A stretch of DNA of 18,940 nucleotides from JAGOQQ01 sp031973235 (GCA_031973235.1 DALYDM010000011.1:1-18940); one strand, 5' to 3'; counted from the stretch's first letter, positions 1-6,520 are shown. Numbers and translations: made by a program. Notes: generated from the sequence alone by a model not told the origin.

Positions 1-13
1 TTTTTAAATAAAC

Positions 14-41
14 AACTAGATAGGATACACCACGTCTAGTT
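14..41. repeat. Hairpin upstream of hairpin unit A
   Basis: A 7-bp perfect inverted repeat (AACTAGA, 14-20, with TCTAGTT, 35-41) has a 14-nt loop. It stands 19 nt before hairpin A and is separated from it by an AGAAC box (47-51) and an A-rich stretch. A similar order (7-bp hairpin, AGAAC box, AAATAAT, GGCG hairpin) is seen at 2117-2193, so this appears to be part of the repeated module. Its role is unknown. Confidence 0.4.
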
Positions 42-60
42 TTCAAAGAACTTAAATAAT

Positions 61-88
61 GGCGAGGAGAGAATATACTCTTCTCGCC
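61..88. repeat. Hairpin unit A of the GGCG...CGCC family
   Basis: The 11-bp stem GGCGAGGAGAG / CTCTTCTCGCC has a 6-nt loop. It is preceded by AAATAAT and followed by CC. One position is G opposite T, a wobble pair in plus-strand RNA but an A-C mismatch in minus-strand RNA. It lies just beyond the 3' end of the helicase gene. Six relatives lie upstream of that gene. Confidence 0.75.
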
Positions 89-122
89 CCAAGGGGTGGT
101 ATTGAGTGCAATACAACACACG

Positions 123-131
123 ACAGAACGC
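123..131. repeat. ACAGAACGC box, copy 1 (after the helicase stop)
   Basis: Exact 9-mer ACAGAACGC (GCGTTCTGT on the minus strand), 7 nt beyond the helicase stop codon at 139-141. The same 9-mer is found at 2068-2076 and at 2772-2780; the latter is also exactly 7 nt beyond a stop codon. Confidence 0.6.
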
Positions 132-138
132 CAGATCG

Positions 139-1931
139 TCATTTTTTAATTAACTTAATTCCTTCTGTAATATATTTATCAAATGAATTTTCACTCGAAT
201 ACGCACTCTGTAGCCACTTCGGTAATCCACCAAATGTAAATCGTTTGAACTGTGAAGACATTAGAAATATACATCCTTTGTCATCGACAGAGCGTATGGT
301 TCGTCCGCGCGCTTGGAGCATCTTTGTGATTACTCTCCATGTCCACAATGCCCATCGTTGATTTCCAAAACGTTTCTCCTCAAATTNNNNNNNNNNGATG
401 GATATCCAGGTCGAAGATAGAATGTAAACTGGGCAATGCCGTCAGGTAAATCAATTCCTTCGCCGTATTGCATCTCAGTACCCACAAGCACATCTCCCAA
501 TCCTTCACGAAAGATTTTTATCGCTTCGCGTGGTTTGATAGTTTCGTCGTAACTGATTGCAAGAACTTTTTCTTCTTCTGCAAATTTCATAAACTTTTTA
601 CGTTCATCTTCAGAGACTACAATTACCAGCGAGCGAATTCCTTGTCTCGAAGCCTTCTTGACTCCATGAAGAATTTTTCTCAATGTACGATTTTTATCAT
701 TACGTCGCATCCCTTTAACTGAAAGATTTTCTACATCATTCGGAACAAAGATTCGAGTATTGTTGATTGGAAAATCTGATACGAGATCAATAAATTCCCC
801 AGCAATTCCAGTTTCCTGAGAAAGAATTTTACTATCTGCGCCAATTGTTGCTGACATAGAAAGATGTTTTTCTGGAAGTAATCGTGTTTTTGTGAGTCCT
901 GAAATCGCATAACTTTTGACTGTAAGTACATACTGAGCTTTTTTGCCTTCTTGAATTTCTTTGTCCCAGAACCCAAATACATAACTAAGTGGTTTTCGCT
1001 CCTTTGACTCAAGTGCGAACTCCAGAGACTTTACGTATTTGTAGAGTGATCCGGTAAAGTCATCAAGTTGCTTTAGAAGCTCCCTGTCTTTTTTGACATC
1101 AATTTTCTTGTCACTGATTGCTTTTTTGATTTTGTAATCAATGTTACTTCGTTGAATTTTGAGAACAATCTTCAGCAGTTCACGTAAATCCTCATCGGCA
1201 ATCAGACTGGTTCTTTTTCCTGCTCGGTACTGTGTGATAATACGAATCATTGTGTCACAAAAAAGACGAACTTGTTTTGCTTCTGTAAAACACTCAATAC
1301 TTGTGAGCAGAATCCAGAATTCTTCAAGTGTGTGATCACTAATCTGATATTGCATTATACTTCGAATTGAGTTTGCCCATTTATGGACTTCATCAACAAC
1401 CACTGCGTAAGGAAGCTCCTCTCGTTGAAGTGCTTCAAAAAAATAGTATGCGCTTGTACATGCGACAAGAGCGCTTTGTCGTGACTTATACTTTGCGAGA
1501 AGATAAGGACACGGCTTTGCTCCGCGTTCATGTGTATCACCTGTCTCGAGGTCCACTCTGTGCGGGCATTCTTTGAGAATCGCACAAGGAATTTCATCCG
1601 CCTGATGTTTACTGTCATAGTAAAGACACGGATATTCATTGCGCCCATACATTGCAGTGATTTCAGGGTATTGCGTAACAACCTGATCAACAAGTGTCTT
1701 GCTCGGGCATACATAGAATCCATTTTCATTTTCACCACAGTGGGTTTTTAGAAATGAATATCCAAGTGCGGTTTTACCAGTACCTGTTGGGGCTTGAACC
1801 ATGAGCTTTTCATAGACAGGCATTTTGCCTAGAACTATTTTTTGATTAGGTCTTGGCTTGTCGTGTGCGTGAGCAAACGATGCCACAAAATCTTTTATCG
1901 ATTTTGCGGGCTGATGTTTCTGCTGTTTCAT
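139..1931 (-). CDS. XPD/DinG-family superfamily 2 helicase with iron-sulfur domain, split by an assembly gap
   Basis: Predicted ATP-dependent DNA helicase, probably 5'-3' as in the XPD/DinG family. Seen: Walker A APTGTGKT (residues 47-54), four cysteines between Walker A and the DEAH-type box (C102, C116, C122, C141; the first interval, C-x13-C, matches XPD), the box DEVH (180-183), motif III LSMSATIG, and motif V YGEGIDLPDG. The reading frame runs to the N-run at 387-396. Continued naively it hits a stop at 330. In another frame the bases after the gap encode the expected C-terminal motif VI (QARGRTIRSVDDKG) and end at a TGA at 139-141. The gene is therefore one helicase of about 600 residues, with an unknown number of bases missing at the gap. 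The start is the ATG at 1929-1931; a promoter (TTGACT-17-TAAAAA) lies at 1959-1987. Its neighbours are a hairpin array and an RAMP/phage-like protein. A general DNA-repair helicase is the alternative reading. Confidence 0.87.
387..396. other. Assembly gap (10 Ns)
   Basis: Ten Ns join two contigs inside the helicase gene. The reading frame differs on the two sides, so 10 is a placeholder and not the true length. By comparison with the usual spacing between motifs V and VI in XPD/DinG proteins, I estimate that a few tens of bases are missing. Confidence 0.97.
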
Positions 1932-1958
1932 TTTTTAGTTTATTAAAGATCTAATTAC

Positions 1959-1987
1959 TTTTTACCATAAAAAGTTATTAAAGTCAA
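1959..1987 (-). promoter_or_regulatory. Probable promoter of the helicase gene
   Basis: Minus-strand -35 TTGACT (1982-1987), 17-nt spacer, -10 TAAAAA (1959-1964). Transcription would start about 20 nt before the ATG. It lies directly downstream of the terminator at 1995-2015, so the helicase is probably transcribed separately from the hairpin region. Confidence 0.5.
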
Positions 1988-1994
1988 ACAAGAA

Positions 1995-2015
1995 AACCCT
2001 CCATGAAGGAGGGTT
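1995..2015 (-). terminator. Terminator between hairpin array and helicase
   Basis: AACCCTCC / GGAGGGTT, an 8-bp stem with a 5-nt loop, is followed on the minus strand by TTTTCTTGTTT. It would end minus-strand transcripts coming from the hairpin array before the helicase promoter. This is the best evidence that the array is transcribed on the minus strand. Confidence 0.7.
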
Positions 2016-2023
2016 AATGTAAT

Positions 2024-2045
2024 GAAGAGATTCGAATATCTCTTC
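2024..2045. repeat. Hairpin unit 0 (divergent member)
   Basis: The 8-bp perfect stem GAAGAGAT / ATCTCTTC has a 6-nt loop. Like the other members it is preceded by AAT and followed by CC, but it lacks the GGCG foot. It is followed 22 nt later by an ACAGAACGC box. Confidence 0.55.
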
Positions 2046-2067
2046 CCAAGCCTAGCTGTGGCCCACA

Positions 2068-2076
2068 ACAGAACGC
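2068..2076. repeat. ACAGAACGC box, copy 2
   Basis: Exact copy of the 9-mer that follows the two stop codons at 139 and 2788. Here there is no gene next to it; it follows hairpin unit 0. Confidence 0.55.
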
Positions 2077-2116
2077 ACCGCGCAACACTACAATATTTTT
2101 TTATATAATTTATAAT

Positions 2117-2138
2117 ACAGGAGTATTTCGTCCTGTAA
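2117..2138. repeat. Hairpin upstream of unit B
   Basis: TACAGGA / TCCTGTA, a 7-bp perfect stem with an 8-nt loop (coordinates accurate to about 1 nt). It precedes the AGAAC box at 2151 and hairpin B, repeating the order seen at 14-88. Confidence 0.5.
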
Positions 2139-2170
2139 ATTATTCTTGAAAGAACTTTTGTTTAAATAAT

Positions 2171-2193
2171 GGCGGGTGATTTTCACACCCGCC
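2171..2193. repeat. Hairpin unit B
   Basis: GGCGGGTG / CACCCGCC, 8-bp perfect stem, 7-nt loop, flanked by AAATAAT and CC. It is identical in sequence to unit C, 125 nt away. Confidence 0.75.
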
Positions 2194-2295
2194 CCGCACA
2201 TTTCAATGATGCACTCTACGTTAGTAGAACTAGCGACACCTATATTTCTCATTTAGAATACTTATTATTTAGCGGTTGTGTGATTTTAAAATAAT

Positions 2296-2318
2296 GGCGG
2301 GTGATTTTCACACCCGCC
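2296..2318. repeat. Hairpin unit C
   Basis: Identical hairpin to unit B, with the same AATAAT and CC flanks. The 60 nt after it contain the related octamers CAGGCTAC, CAGGTTAC and CAGGCTAC. Confidence 0.75.
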
Positions 2319-2428
2319 CCTCACGGCAGGCTACTAAAGACTGGGCCACTACAGGTTACGCCAGGCTACGGCACAGTACTGCAGAAAAATCTATCAAACC
2401 ACAAATTAATTTATGATTTGAATAAATT

Positions 2429-2451
2429 GGCGAAGGATCTAGTCCTTCGCC
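2429..2451. repeat. Hairpin unit D
   Basis: GGCGAAGGA / TCCTTCGCC, 9-bp perfect stem with a 5-nt loop, followed by CC. The inner stem bases differ from units A, B and E, but pairing is kept. A second 6-bp hairpin (TTGCTG / CAGCAA) follows within 50 nt. Confidence 0.75.
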
Positions 2452-2530
2452 CCTTGATGCAGAATTGCTAAGTTTGCTGTACTGGACTACGCGCAGCAAT
2501 ATATTGAATTTTAAGAACTATTGAAACAAT

Positions 2531-2560
2531 GGCGAGGGTTAAAATTAATTTACCCTCGCC
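2531..2560. repeat. Hairpin unit E
   Basis: GGCGAGGGT / ACCCTCGCC, 9-bp perfect stem, extended by A/T pairs over a T bulge, with CC after it. The following 40 nt can form another hairpin closed by GCATA / TATGC and GGC / GCC. Confidence 0.75.
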
Positions 2561-2685
2561 CCTTACAACTGATCGCATAAGTGTGCGAGGCGTAGCCGCG
2601 CTATGCACTGTGTTTTCAAATAATATGCACTATAATTAGTTTTATTTTCTACAAACACTCAAAAATTTAAGTGCTTGATAAAAAT

Positions 2686-2717
2686 GGCAAGGTTTGATGT
2701 GTACATCTCCCCTTGCC
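2686..2717. repeat. Hairpin unit F
   Basis: Outer stem GGCAAGG / CCTTGCC (7 bp) and inner stem GATGT / ACATC (5 bp), separated by a 3x3 internal loop. It is preceded by AAAAAT and followed by a single extra C. G-C at the fourth stem position is replaced by A-T, a compensated change. Confidence 0.7.
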
Positions 2718-2771
2718 CTTCAGTGGACGTCGCCTTTCTATGGTGTGCTCAAGTGAGCCCCAGATCTCTGG

Positions 2772-2780
2772 ACAGAACGC
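2772..2780. repeat. ACAGAACGC box, copy 3 (after the RAMP-like gene stop)
   Basis: Exact 9-mer, again 7 nt beyond a minus-strand stop codon (TAA at 2788-2790), the same spacing as copy 1 after the helicase. Confidence 0.6.
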
Positions 2781-2787
2781 AGTTTTT

Positions 2788-3450
2788 TTATTCTACAATT
2801 TCAAATTCAGCAACTGAAAACATTCCAAATGGACCTTTTTTTGCGGGACGAAAATCTCCAAGCCCTACACGTGTGCCGGCGGCAGAAAATAGTTTTTTGA
2901 TGTTCTCTAGATTACAGCCGTCCTCTGCGTTTGTGTTTACTTCAACCTGAAGTTTTATCTCCCAGTGTTTGAAGAGTGGCCTCACAATTCCCACAGCTAC
3001 TGATTTTCCGGCGTTGTTAAGCACACCACGACGCTTGTCTACCAGCCATCCTTCTTTTGGATGAACAAATTCTTGTTCTGCTTCAGAGAATTTTTTCAAA
3101 TCAACAGGTTCGAATGCAAGAAATGTTGCACCCTGAAAATCAAGAAATCCAAAAATACTCGTTGATGAAGCAGTAGAGATTTGTTTTTTACCGTTTTTGA
3201 CATGTCGTCCGGCTTCTGCAAGACACGCTGTGAGATACTCAATTTTTATCCCAGGCTTGCCCTTGTCATTTTTTAATACACGAGAAGCAGCAATATCCAC
3301 AAGAGGGGTATCGTTGTTTCTTGGACCTTTTGGTCTAACACCGATGAGTTCATCAAGAGTTTCATCCGACATAGGATTTTGCAACATGCCGTTGCCTTTG
3401 GATTTGAGGGTAATGTTTACCTTCACCGTACCATTTGTTTGTTTTGCCAT
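2788..3450 (-). CDS. RAMP/phage-like protein of unknown function
   Basis: 220 residues, no signal peptide or membrane segment. The C-terminal half has the pattern V-RP-x(5)-W-(E)-x-x-L-x-V-E (residues 156-171) followed by a glycine-rich end VGLGDFRPAKKGPFGMF (195-211). From memory, this arrangement matches a family of phage-encoded hypothetical proteins that end in GxGD/E-F/W-RP...G-x-FG-x-F. The Gly-rich loop also recalls RAMP (Cas7-like) proteins. Both are family-level impressions and no alignment was run. The gene has the strongest promoter in the window (TTGACA-17-TAATAC) and lies upstream of the hairpin array and helicase on the same strand. The start ATG at 3448-3450 lies about 20 nt from the predicted transcription start; no Shine-Dalgarno is visible. 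A nucleic-acid-binding role is inferred from context only. Confidence 0.8.
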   Translation of the reverse strand: MAKQTNGTVKVNITLKSKGNGMLQNPMSDETLDELIGVRPKGPRNNDTPLVDIAASRVLKNDKGKPGIKIEYLTACLAEAGRHVKNGKKQISTASSTSIFGFLDFQGATFLAFEPVDLKKFSEAEQEFVHPKEGWLVDKRRGVLNNAGKSVAVGIVRPLFKHWEIKLQVEVNTNAEDGCNLENIKKLFSAAGTRVGLGDFRPAKKGPFGMFSVAEFEIVE

Positions 3451-3477
3451 TGTTATTTATTTTTTAAATTTGTCTTA

Positions 3478-3506
3478 GTATTATCATATATAATTGTTTT
3501 TGTCAA
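3478..3506 (-). promoter_or_regulatory. Near-consensus promoter of the RAMP/phage-like gene
   Basis: Minus-strand -35 TTGACA (3501-3506), 17-nt spacer, -10 TAATAC (3478-3483). The predicted start is near 3471. This is one of the best sigma70-type matches in the window. Confidence 0.75.
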
Positions 3507-3560
3507 GTCTTGATTGGTATAATAAAAAAACAGCAGAAGTCTATTATGTTGTTGAATTAT

Positions 3561-3590
3561 AAAACCTCCCGTTTTGGGGAGGTTTTATTT
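3561..3590 (-). terminator. Terminator of pnp
   Basis: AAAACCTCCC, a short loop, then GGGGAGGTTTT, flanked by A and T tracts on both sides. It lies about 60 nt after the pnp stop on the minus strand. Its symmetry would allow action in both directions. Confidence 0.75.
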
Positions 3591-3647
3591 TGAGTATGTA
3601 GTGTGTATTTAGCATTGCATGTTAAATGTTGTATGTTTTACCGTACT

Positions 3648-5828
3648 CTAGAGCTCAATCTTTGTGTGCTCAGTGTTACCGTAAGGATTCTTCACAAAAT
3701 CTTGATTTCGCGCTTTGATAGATAGTCCCACACGTCCTTTTTCTTTATCGACAGACATTACTTTGACCGGAACTTTCATTCCCACTTTTAGTACATCATC
3801 AACTTTCATTATGCGAAACGGAGCGATTTCAGAAATGTGCACCATCCCATCAGTGTGTTCGTTGAGTTTTACAATCGCACCAACTTCAATTATTTTTACC
3901 ACTTCCCCATCGTATTCTTCTCCCACTTTAAATTCATGCGTGAGTGATTCAATCATCTTCTTTGCTTTCTCTGCGCTGCCATTTTTTCCTGTGATATAAA
4001 TTGTTCCGTCGTCTTCGATTGTTATTTCAGCCCCGGTGACTTCTTTTATATTTTTTACAGTCTTCCCTCCTCCGCCAATGACAAGACCAATTTGATCTGG
4101 ATTTACTTTTGTCACGATGATTTGTGGTGCGGATGGTGATATCGATGAACGTGGTTCTGGGATTGCTTTGGTGATTGTTTCTAATATGTGAAGTCGTGCA
4201 ATCCGCGCTTTTTCGAGTGCTTCTTTGAGAATCGATACTGGTACTCCAGATAGTTTGATATCAAGTTGGAGTGCAGTGATTCCATTTTTTGTACCACCGA
4301 TTTTGAAGTCCATATCTCCATGATGATCTTCTGGTCCTTGGATGTCGGTCAGAAGTTTGTATTTTGTTTCATCCTTTTCGTCCATCATGAGTCCGATAGC
4401 AATGCCCGCAACAGGAGCTTTGATTGGCACACCTCCATCCATGAGTGCAAGTGTCCCTGCACAGATAGATGCTTGTGATGTTGATCCGTTTGATGCCATA
4501 CACTCAGATACCAATCGGATTGTGTATGGAAATGTCATCTTGTCTGGAATGACTGGAGTAAGTGCTTTTTCTGCAAGGAATCCGTGCCCCATTTCTCGAC
4601 GATTGATTCCACCCATTCGCCCTGTCTCTCCAACTGAATATGGTGGAAAGTTGTAATGATGCATGAAACGCTTTTCTCCTCGAATTTCCATTCCATCAAG
4701 CACGTACGCATCTTGTGGTCCACCGAGAGTCAGAACATTTAAGACATGAGTTTCTCCTCGATAAAAAATTCCTGCTCCGTGATGAAGTGGTGATATTCCT
4801 CCTGCTTGAGCAAAGAGTGGTCGAACTTCATCGAGATCTCGTCCATCAGCGCGAAGATTTTTTTCGAGTGCACCCTGGTGGAGTGCTTCATCGATTTTTC
4901 CATGAAGAAAATCTTTTGCACTGCTGTGTATCTCAATTGTTTCTTTGTCGACTTTCACATTTCCAGTGAGAGGAAATGTTGCTTCGACGAGCTCGTCCCA
5001 CAAGTCTTCGGTGTCGTGAATATTCTTCTTGCTTTCGTTTGAAAAAAGTTTTTCTGAAAGGGTTGGTGCGATGTGTTCTTCAAATAATGTGACTACTTTT
5101 TCAGGCAAAACAGGTTTTGGAAATTCCATTTTTGCTTTTCCTTCACGTGCAATAATTTCTTTTTGCCAGTTTTCAATCGTGGTGATATGTTCCATTGCCA
5201 TATCGAGTGCACTGTTTATTTCATTTTCTGGAAGTTCAAATGCAAGTGATTCAATCATGCATATACGTCCACTGTGTCCGCACACTGTAAGGTCGAGATC
5301 GTACCCTGTGTCACCTGTGTGTGGGACGTATGTATCATAATGAAACCCTTCTCCGTTTCGTACTCGTCCGATGTGTACTGCACCGACTGGCCCTGCCCAC
5401 GGAATATCTGATACTCCAAGTGCAAGTGATGCTGCGTTGACTGCGAGTACTCCAGGGTCTGCGCTTCCGATTGATAAAACTGTAGTTACGACCTGTACTG
5501 CATTCTTTATGTGTTGATCAAAAAGAGGTCTGATTGTGCGGTCGATTATTCTTGATGAGAGTATTGCTTCATCAGAAGGCTTACCTTCTCGTTTGTTGTA
5601 CTGTGATCCAAGAATAAGTCCCGATGCATAATATCGCTCAAGATAATCGACAGTGAGATTGAAAAATCCTTGATTGCCTTGTGCACTTTTTGAAATCACC
5701 GCTGTTGCAAGTACAATTGTATTTTCGCATTTAAGCATGACTGAACCATTTGCTTGATCAGCAAGATCTGAAAATACTGCAGTAATTTTCTTACCCGCAA
5801 TATCAATGTGGTATTTACGTGTGTTCAT
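3648..5828 (-). CDS. pnp: Polyribonucleotide nucleotidyltransferase (PNPase)
   Basis: Phosphorolytic 3'-5' exoribonuclease that degrades mRNA to nucleoside diphosphates; works as a cytoplasmic trimer. 726 residues, a usual length. Two RNase PH-like cores are visible: the first with REGKPSDEAILSSRIIDRTIRPLF (about 80-103), the second starting near FYRGETHVLNVLTLGG (355-370) and carrying the active-site segment DIQGPEDHHGDMDFK (495-509), where D501, D507 and K509 match E. coli D486, D492 and K494. A KH domain follows (about 568-630, GxxG loop in IGGGGKT) and then an S1 domain (about 637-706). The start ATG at 5826-5828 lies 9 nt after a long leader hairpin. rpsO lies upstream on the same strand, as in many bacteria, but two NYN genes intervene. 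Confidence 0.98.
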   Translation of the reverse strand: MNTRKYHIDIAGKKITAVFSDLADQANGSVMLKCENTIVLATAVISKSAQGNQGFFNLTVDYLERYYASGLILGSQYNKREGKPSDEAILSSRIIDRTIRPLFDQHIKNAVQVVTTVLSIGSADPGVLAVNAASLALGVSDIPWAGPVGAVHIGRVRNGEGFHYDTYVPHTGDTGYDLDLTVCGHSGRICMIESLAFELPENEINSALDMAMEHITTIENWQKEIIAREGKAKMEFPKPVLPEKVVTLFEEHIAPTLSEKLFSNESKKNIHDTEDLWDELVEATFPLTGNVKVDKETIEIHSSAKDFLHGKIDEALHQGALEKNLRADGRDLDEVRPLFAQAGGISPLHHGAGIFYRGETHVLNVLTLGGPQDAYVLDGMEIRGEKRFMHHYNFPPYSVGETGRMGGINRREMGHGFLAEKALTPVIPDKMTFPYTIRLVSECMASNGSTSQASICAGTLALMDGGVPIKAPVAGIAIGLMMDEKDETKYKLLTDIQGPEDHHGDMDFKIGGTKNGITALQLDIKLSGVPVSILKEALEKARIARLHILETITKAIPEPRSSISPSAPQIIVTKVNPDQIGLVIGGGGKTVKNIKEVTGAEITIEDDGTIYITGKNGSAEKAKKMIESLTHEFKVGEEYDGEVVKIIEVGAIVKLNEHTDGMVHISEIAPFRIMKVDDVLKVGMKVPVKVMSVDKEKGRVGLSIKARNQDFVKNPYGNTEHTKIEL

Positions 5829-5837
5829 GTGTTGTAT

Positions 5838-5893
5838 AAATCTTCAGGCGTTAGAATTGAAATCGTATTTCAATGCTACATGCCTGAAGATTT
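5838..5893 (-). promoter_or_regulatory. Long hairpin in the pnp 5' leader
   Basis: A 12-bp perfect outer stem (5838-5849 with 5882-5893) and an 8-bp perfect inner stem (ATTGAAAT / ATTTCAAT, 5856-5863 with 5867-5874, loop CGT) are separated by an unpaired internal loop. It ends 9 nt before the pnp start codon. In E. coli the pnp leader also forms a long duplex that RNase III cuts and PNPase itself then acts on (autoregulation); a similar role here is inferred. It is not a terminator, having no T tract in the minus direction. Confidence 0.7.
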
Positions 5894-5941
5894 GGCTAAT
5901 AGTAATACATGAAGTATACGCTTTTCGAACAAAAAAATAAA

Positions 5942-5980
5942 AAACCCTTCTCGTGGAAGTCCGTGTTACGAGAAGGGTTT
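5942..5980 (-). terminator. Terminator of the downstream NYN gene
   Basis: A 13-bp perfect stem (5942-5954 with 5968-5980) with a 13-nt loop is followed on the minus strand by TTTTTTATTTTTTTG. It lies 15 nt after the NYN gene stop, so pnp must use its own promoter downstream of it. Confidence 0.88.
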
Positions 5981-5995
5981 GTGGATGTCGCGCTA

Positions 5996-6520
5996 CTATG
6001 CGACTTTTTTAATACTGAATCTATGGTCATCAAGAAAAATTACTTTATCTGCTGACCTAATAAGATGTCGAGACATGAGTTTTGTATAACCCATAACCTC
6101 AACTTTTTTATGATGTGCATGCGCCAAGTCAATGAGTGACTTGAAGTCTCCGTCACCAGTTGCGAGCACAATTGTGCTGACTAATGGATCAAGTATAAGC
6201 GATGTTGCATCAATAGCGAGTTCTACATCAAGGTTTGCCTTTAGTGGTTTACCGAGTCTGCTTAGTTCGCATTGTTTGGTGTGTACTTGTATCCCATAGC
6301 ACGCAAGAGTTTGTAAAAAACCATTACTCGCTAAAGGATAATTTGGATGTGTAATAACATATGCTTTTGCAACAACAAGCATACGGTTACAAAGTGCCTC
6401 ACGAAGCGCGACATGATAGTCGAGCCGTCCATATCCTTCTTTTTGTGCACAGTACAGATTTTGTGCATCAAAGAGGATTCCGACACGGGGCACGGGCGGA
6501 AGTGAAATTGTGTTATTCAA
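5996..6520 (-). CDS. LabA-like NYN domain protein (putative RNase), copy 1
   Basis: PIN-like NYN/LabA (DUF88) fold, a predicted metal-dependent ribonuclease family. Visible acidic sites: GILFDAQNLY (D18, N21), NLDVELAIDA (D98, D104) and ATGDGDF (D123, D125), which is the full set expected for an active centre. 174 residues, single domain. The start is uncertain: TTG at 6518-6520 is the best in-frame codon, giving 11 residues before the conserved RVGI strand, as in its neighbour. A paralogue lies directly upstream on the same strand, and pnp lies downstream past a terminator. The RNA-decay neighbourhood supports a role in RNA processing; no substrate can be inferred. Confidence 0.88.
   Translation of the reverse strand: MNNTISLPPVPRVGILFDAQNLYCAQKEGYGRLDYHVALREALCNRMLVVAKAYVITHPNYPLASNGFLQTLACYGIQVHTKQCELSRLGKPLKANLDVELAIDATSLILDPLVSTIVLATGDGDFKSLIDLAHAHHKKVEVMGYTKLMSRHLIRSADKVIFLDDHRFSIKKVA

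Larger units (their letters stand above)
1988..2787. other. Gene-free region holding a tandem array of hairpin units
   Basis: No convincing coding frame exists here on either strand. Instead six hairpins (starting at 2024, 2171, 2296, 2429, 2531 and 2686) recur every 102-155 nt. Each starts after AAT (AATTG in unit D reads ATT) and is followed by CC, or by a single extra C in unit F. Five share the stem ends GGCG/CGCC or GGCA/TGCC while the inner stem bases differ and remain complementary. Between hairpins lie about 55 nt of GC-richer sequence with small secondary hairpins, then AT-rich sequence. AGAAC boxes occur at 2070, 2151, 2226, 2514 and 2774. The region is bounded by the stop of the RAMP-like gene and by a minus-strand terminator. 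It could encode a set of small RNAs or be a set of DNA hairpin sites. Confidence 0.7.

Noticed and set aside
59..361. Plus-strand reading frame starting ATGGCGAGG
   Set aside because: The ATGGCG belongs to the hairpin foot, and the frame runs antisense through the helicase C-terminus, which has clear motif VI. It is a shadow.
731..1738. Minus-strand reading frames of 93 and 127 codons inside the helicase
   Set aside because: They are in alternative frames of the well-supported helicase; no separate domain is visible.
61..2780. Integron with attC sites
   Set aside because: The conserved-foot, variable-stem form resembles attC, but the core sites GTTRRRY/RYYYAAC are not matched, most units carry no gene, and the Xer recombinase 6 kb away shows no integron-integrase insertion.
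1988..2787. CRISPR array
   Set aside because: The hairpins are not near-identical direct repeats: stem sequences differ, and intervals (102-155 nt) are much longer and less regular than CRISPR spacers. No Cas1, Cas2 or Cas6 is present.
2675..2950. Plus-strand reading frame of 91 codons
   Set aside because: It crosses hairpin F and runs antisense to the RAMP-like gene; no start signal and no protein-like character.
4342..5340. Several plus-strand frames of 78-104 codons antisense to pnp
   Set aside because: The pnp frame is fully conserved through this stretch; the antisense frames are low-complexity products of its codon use.
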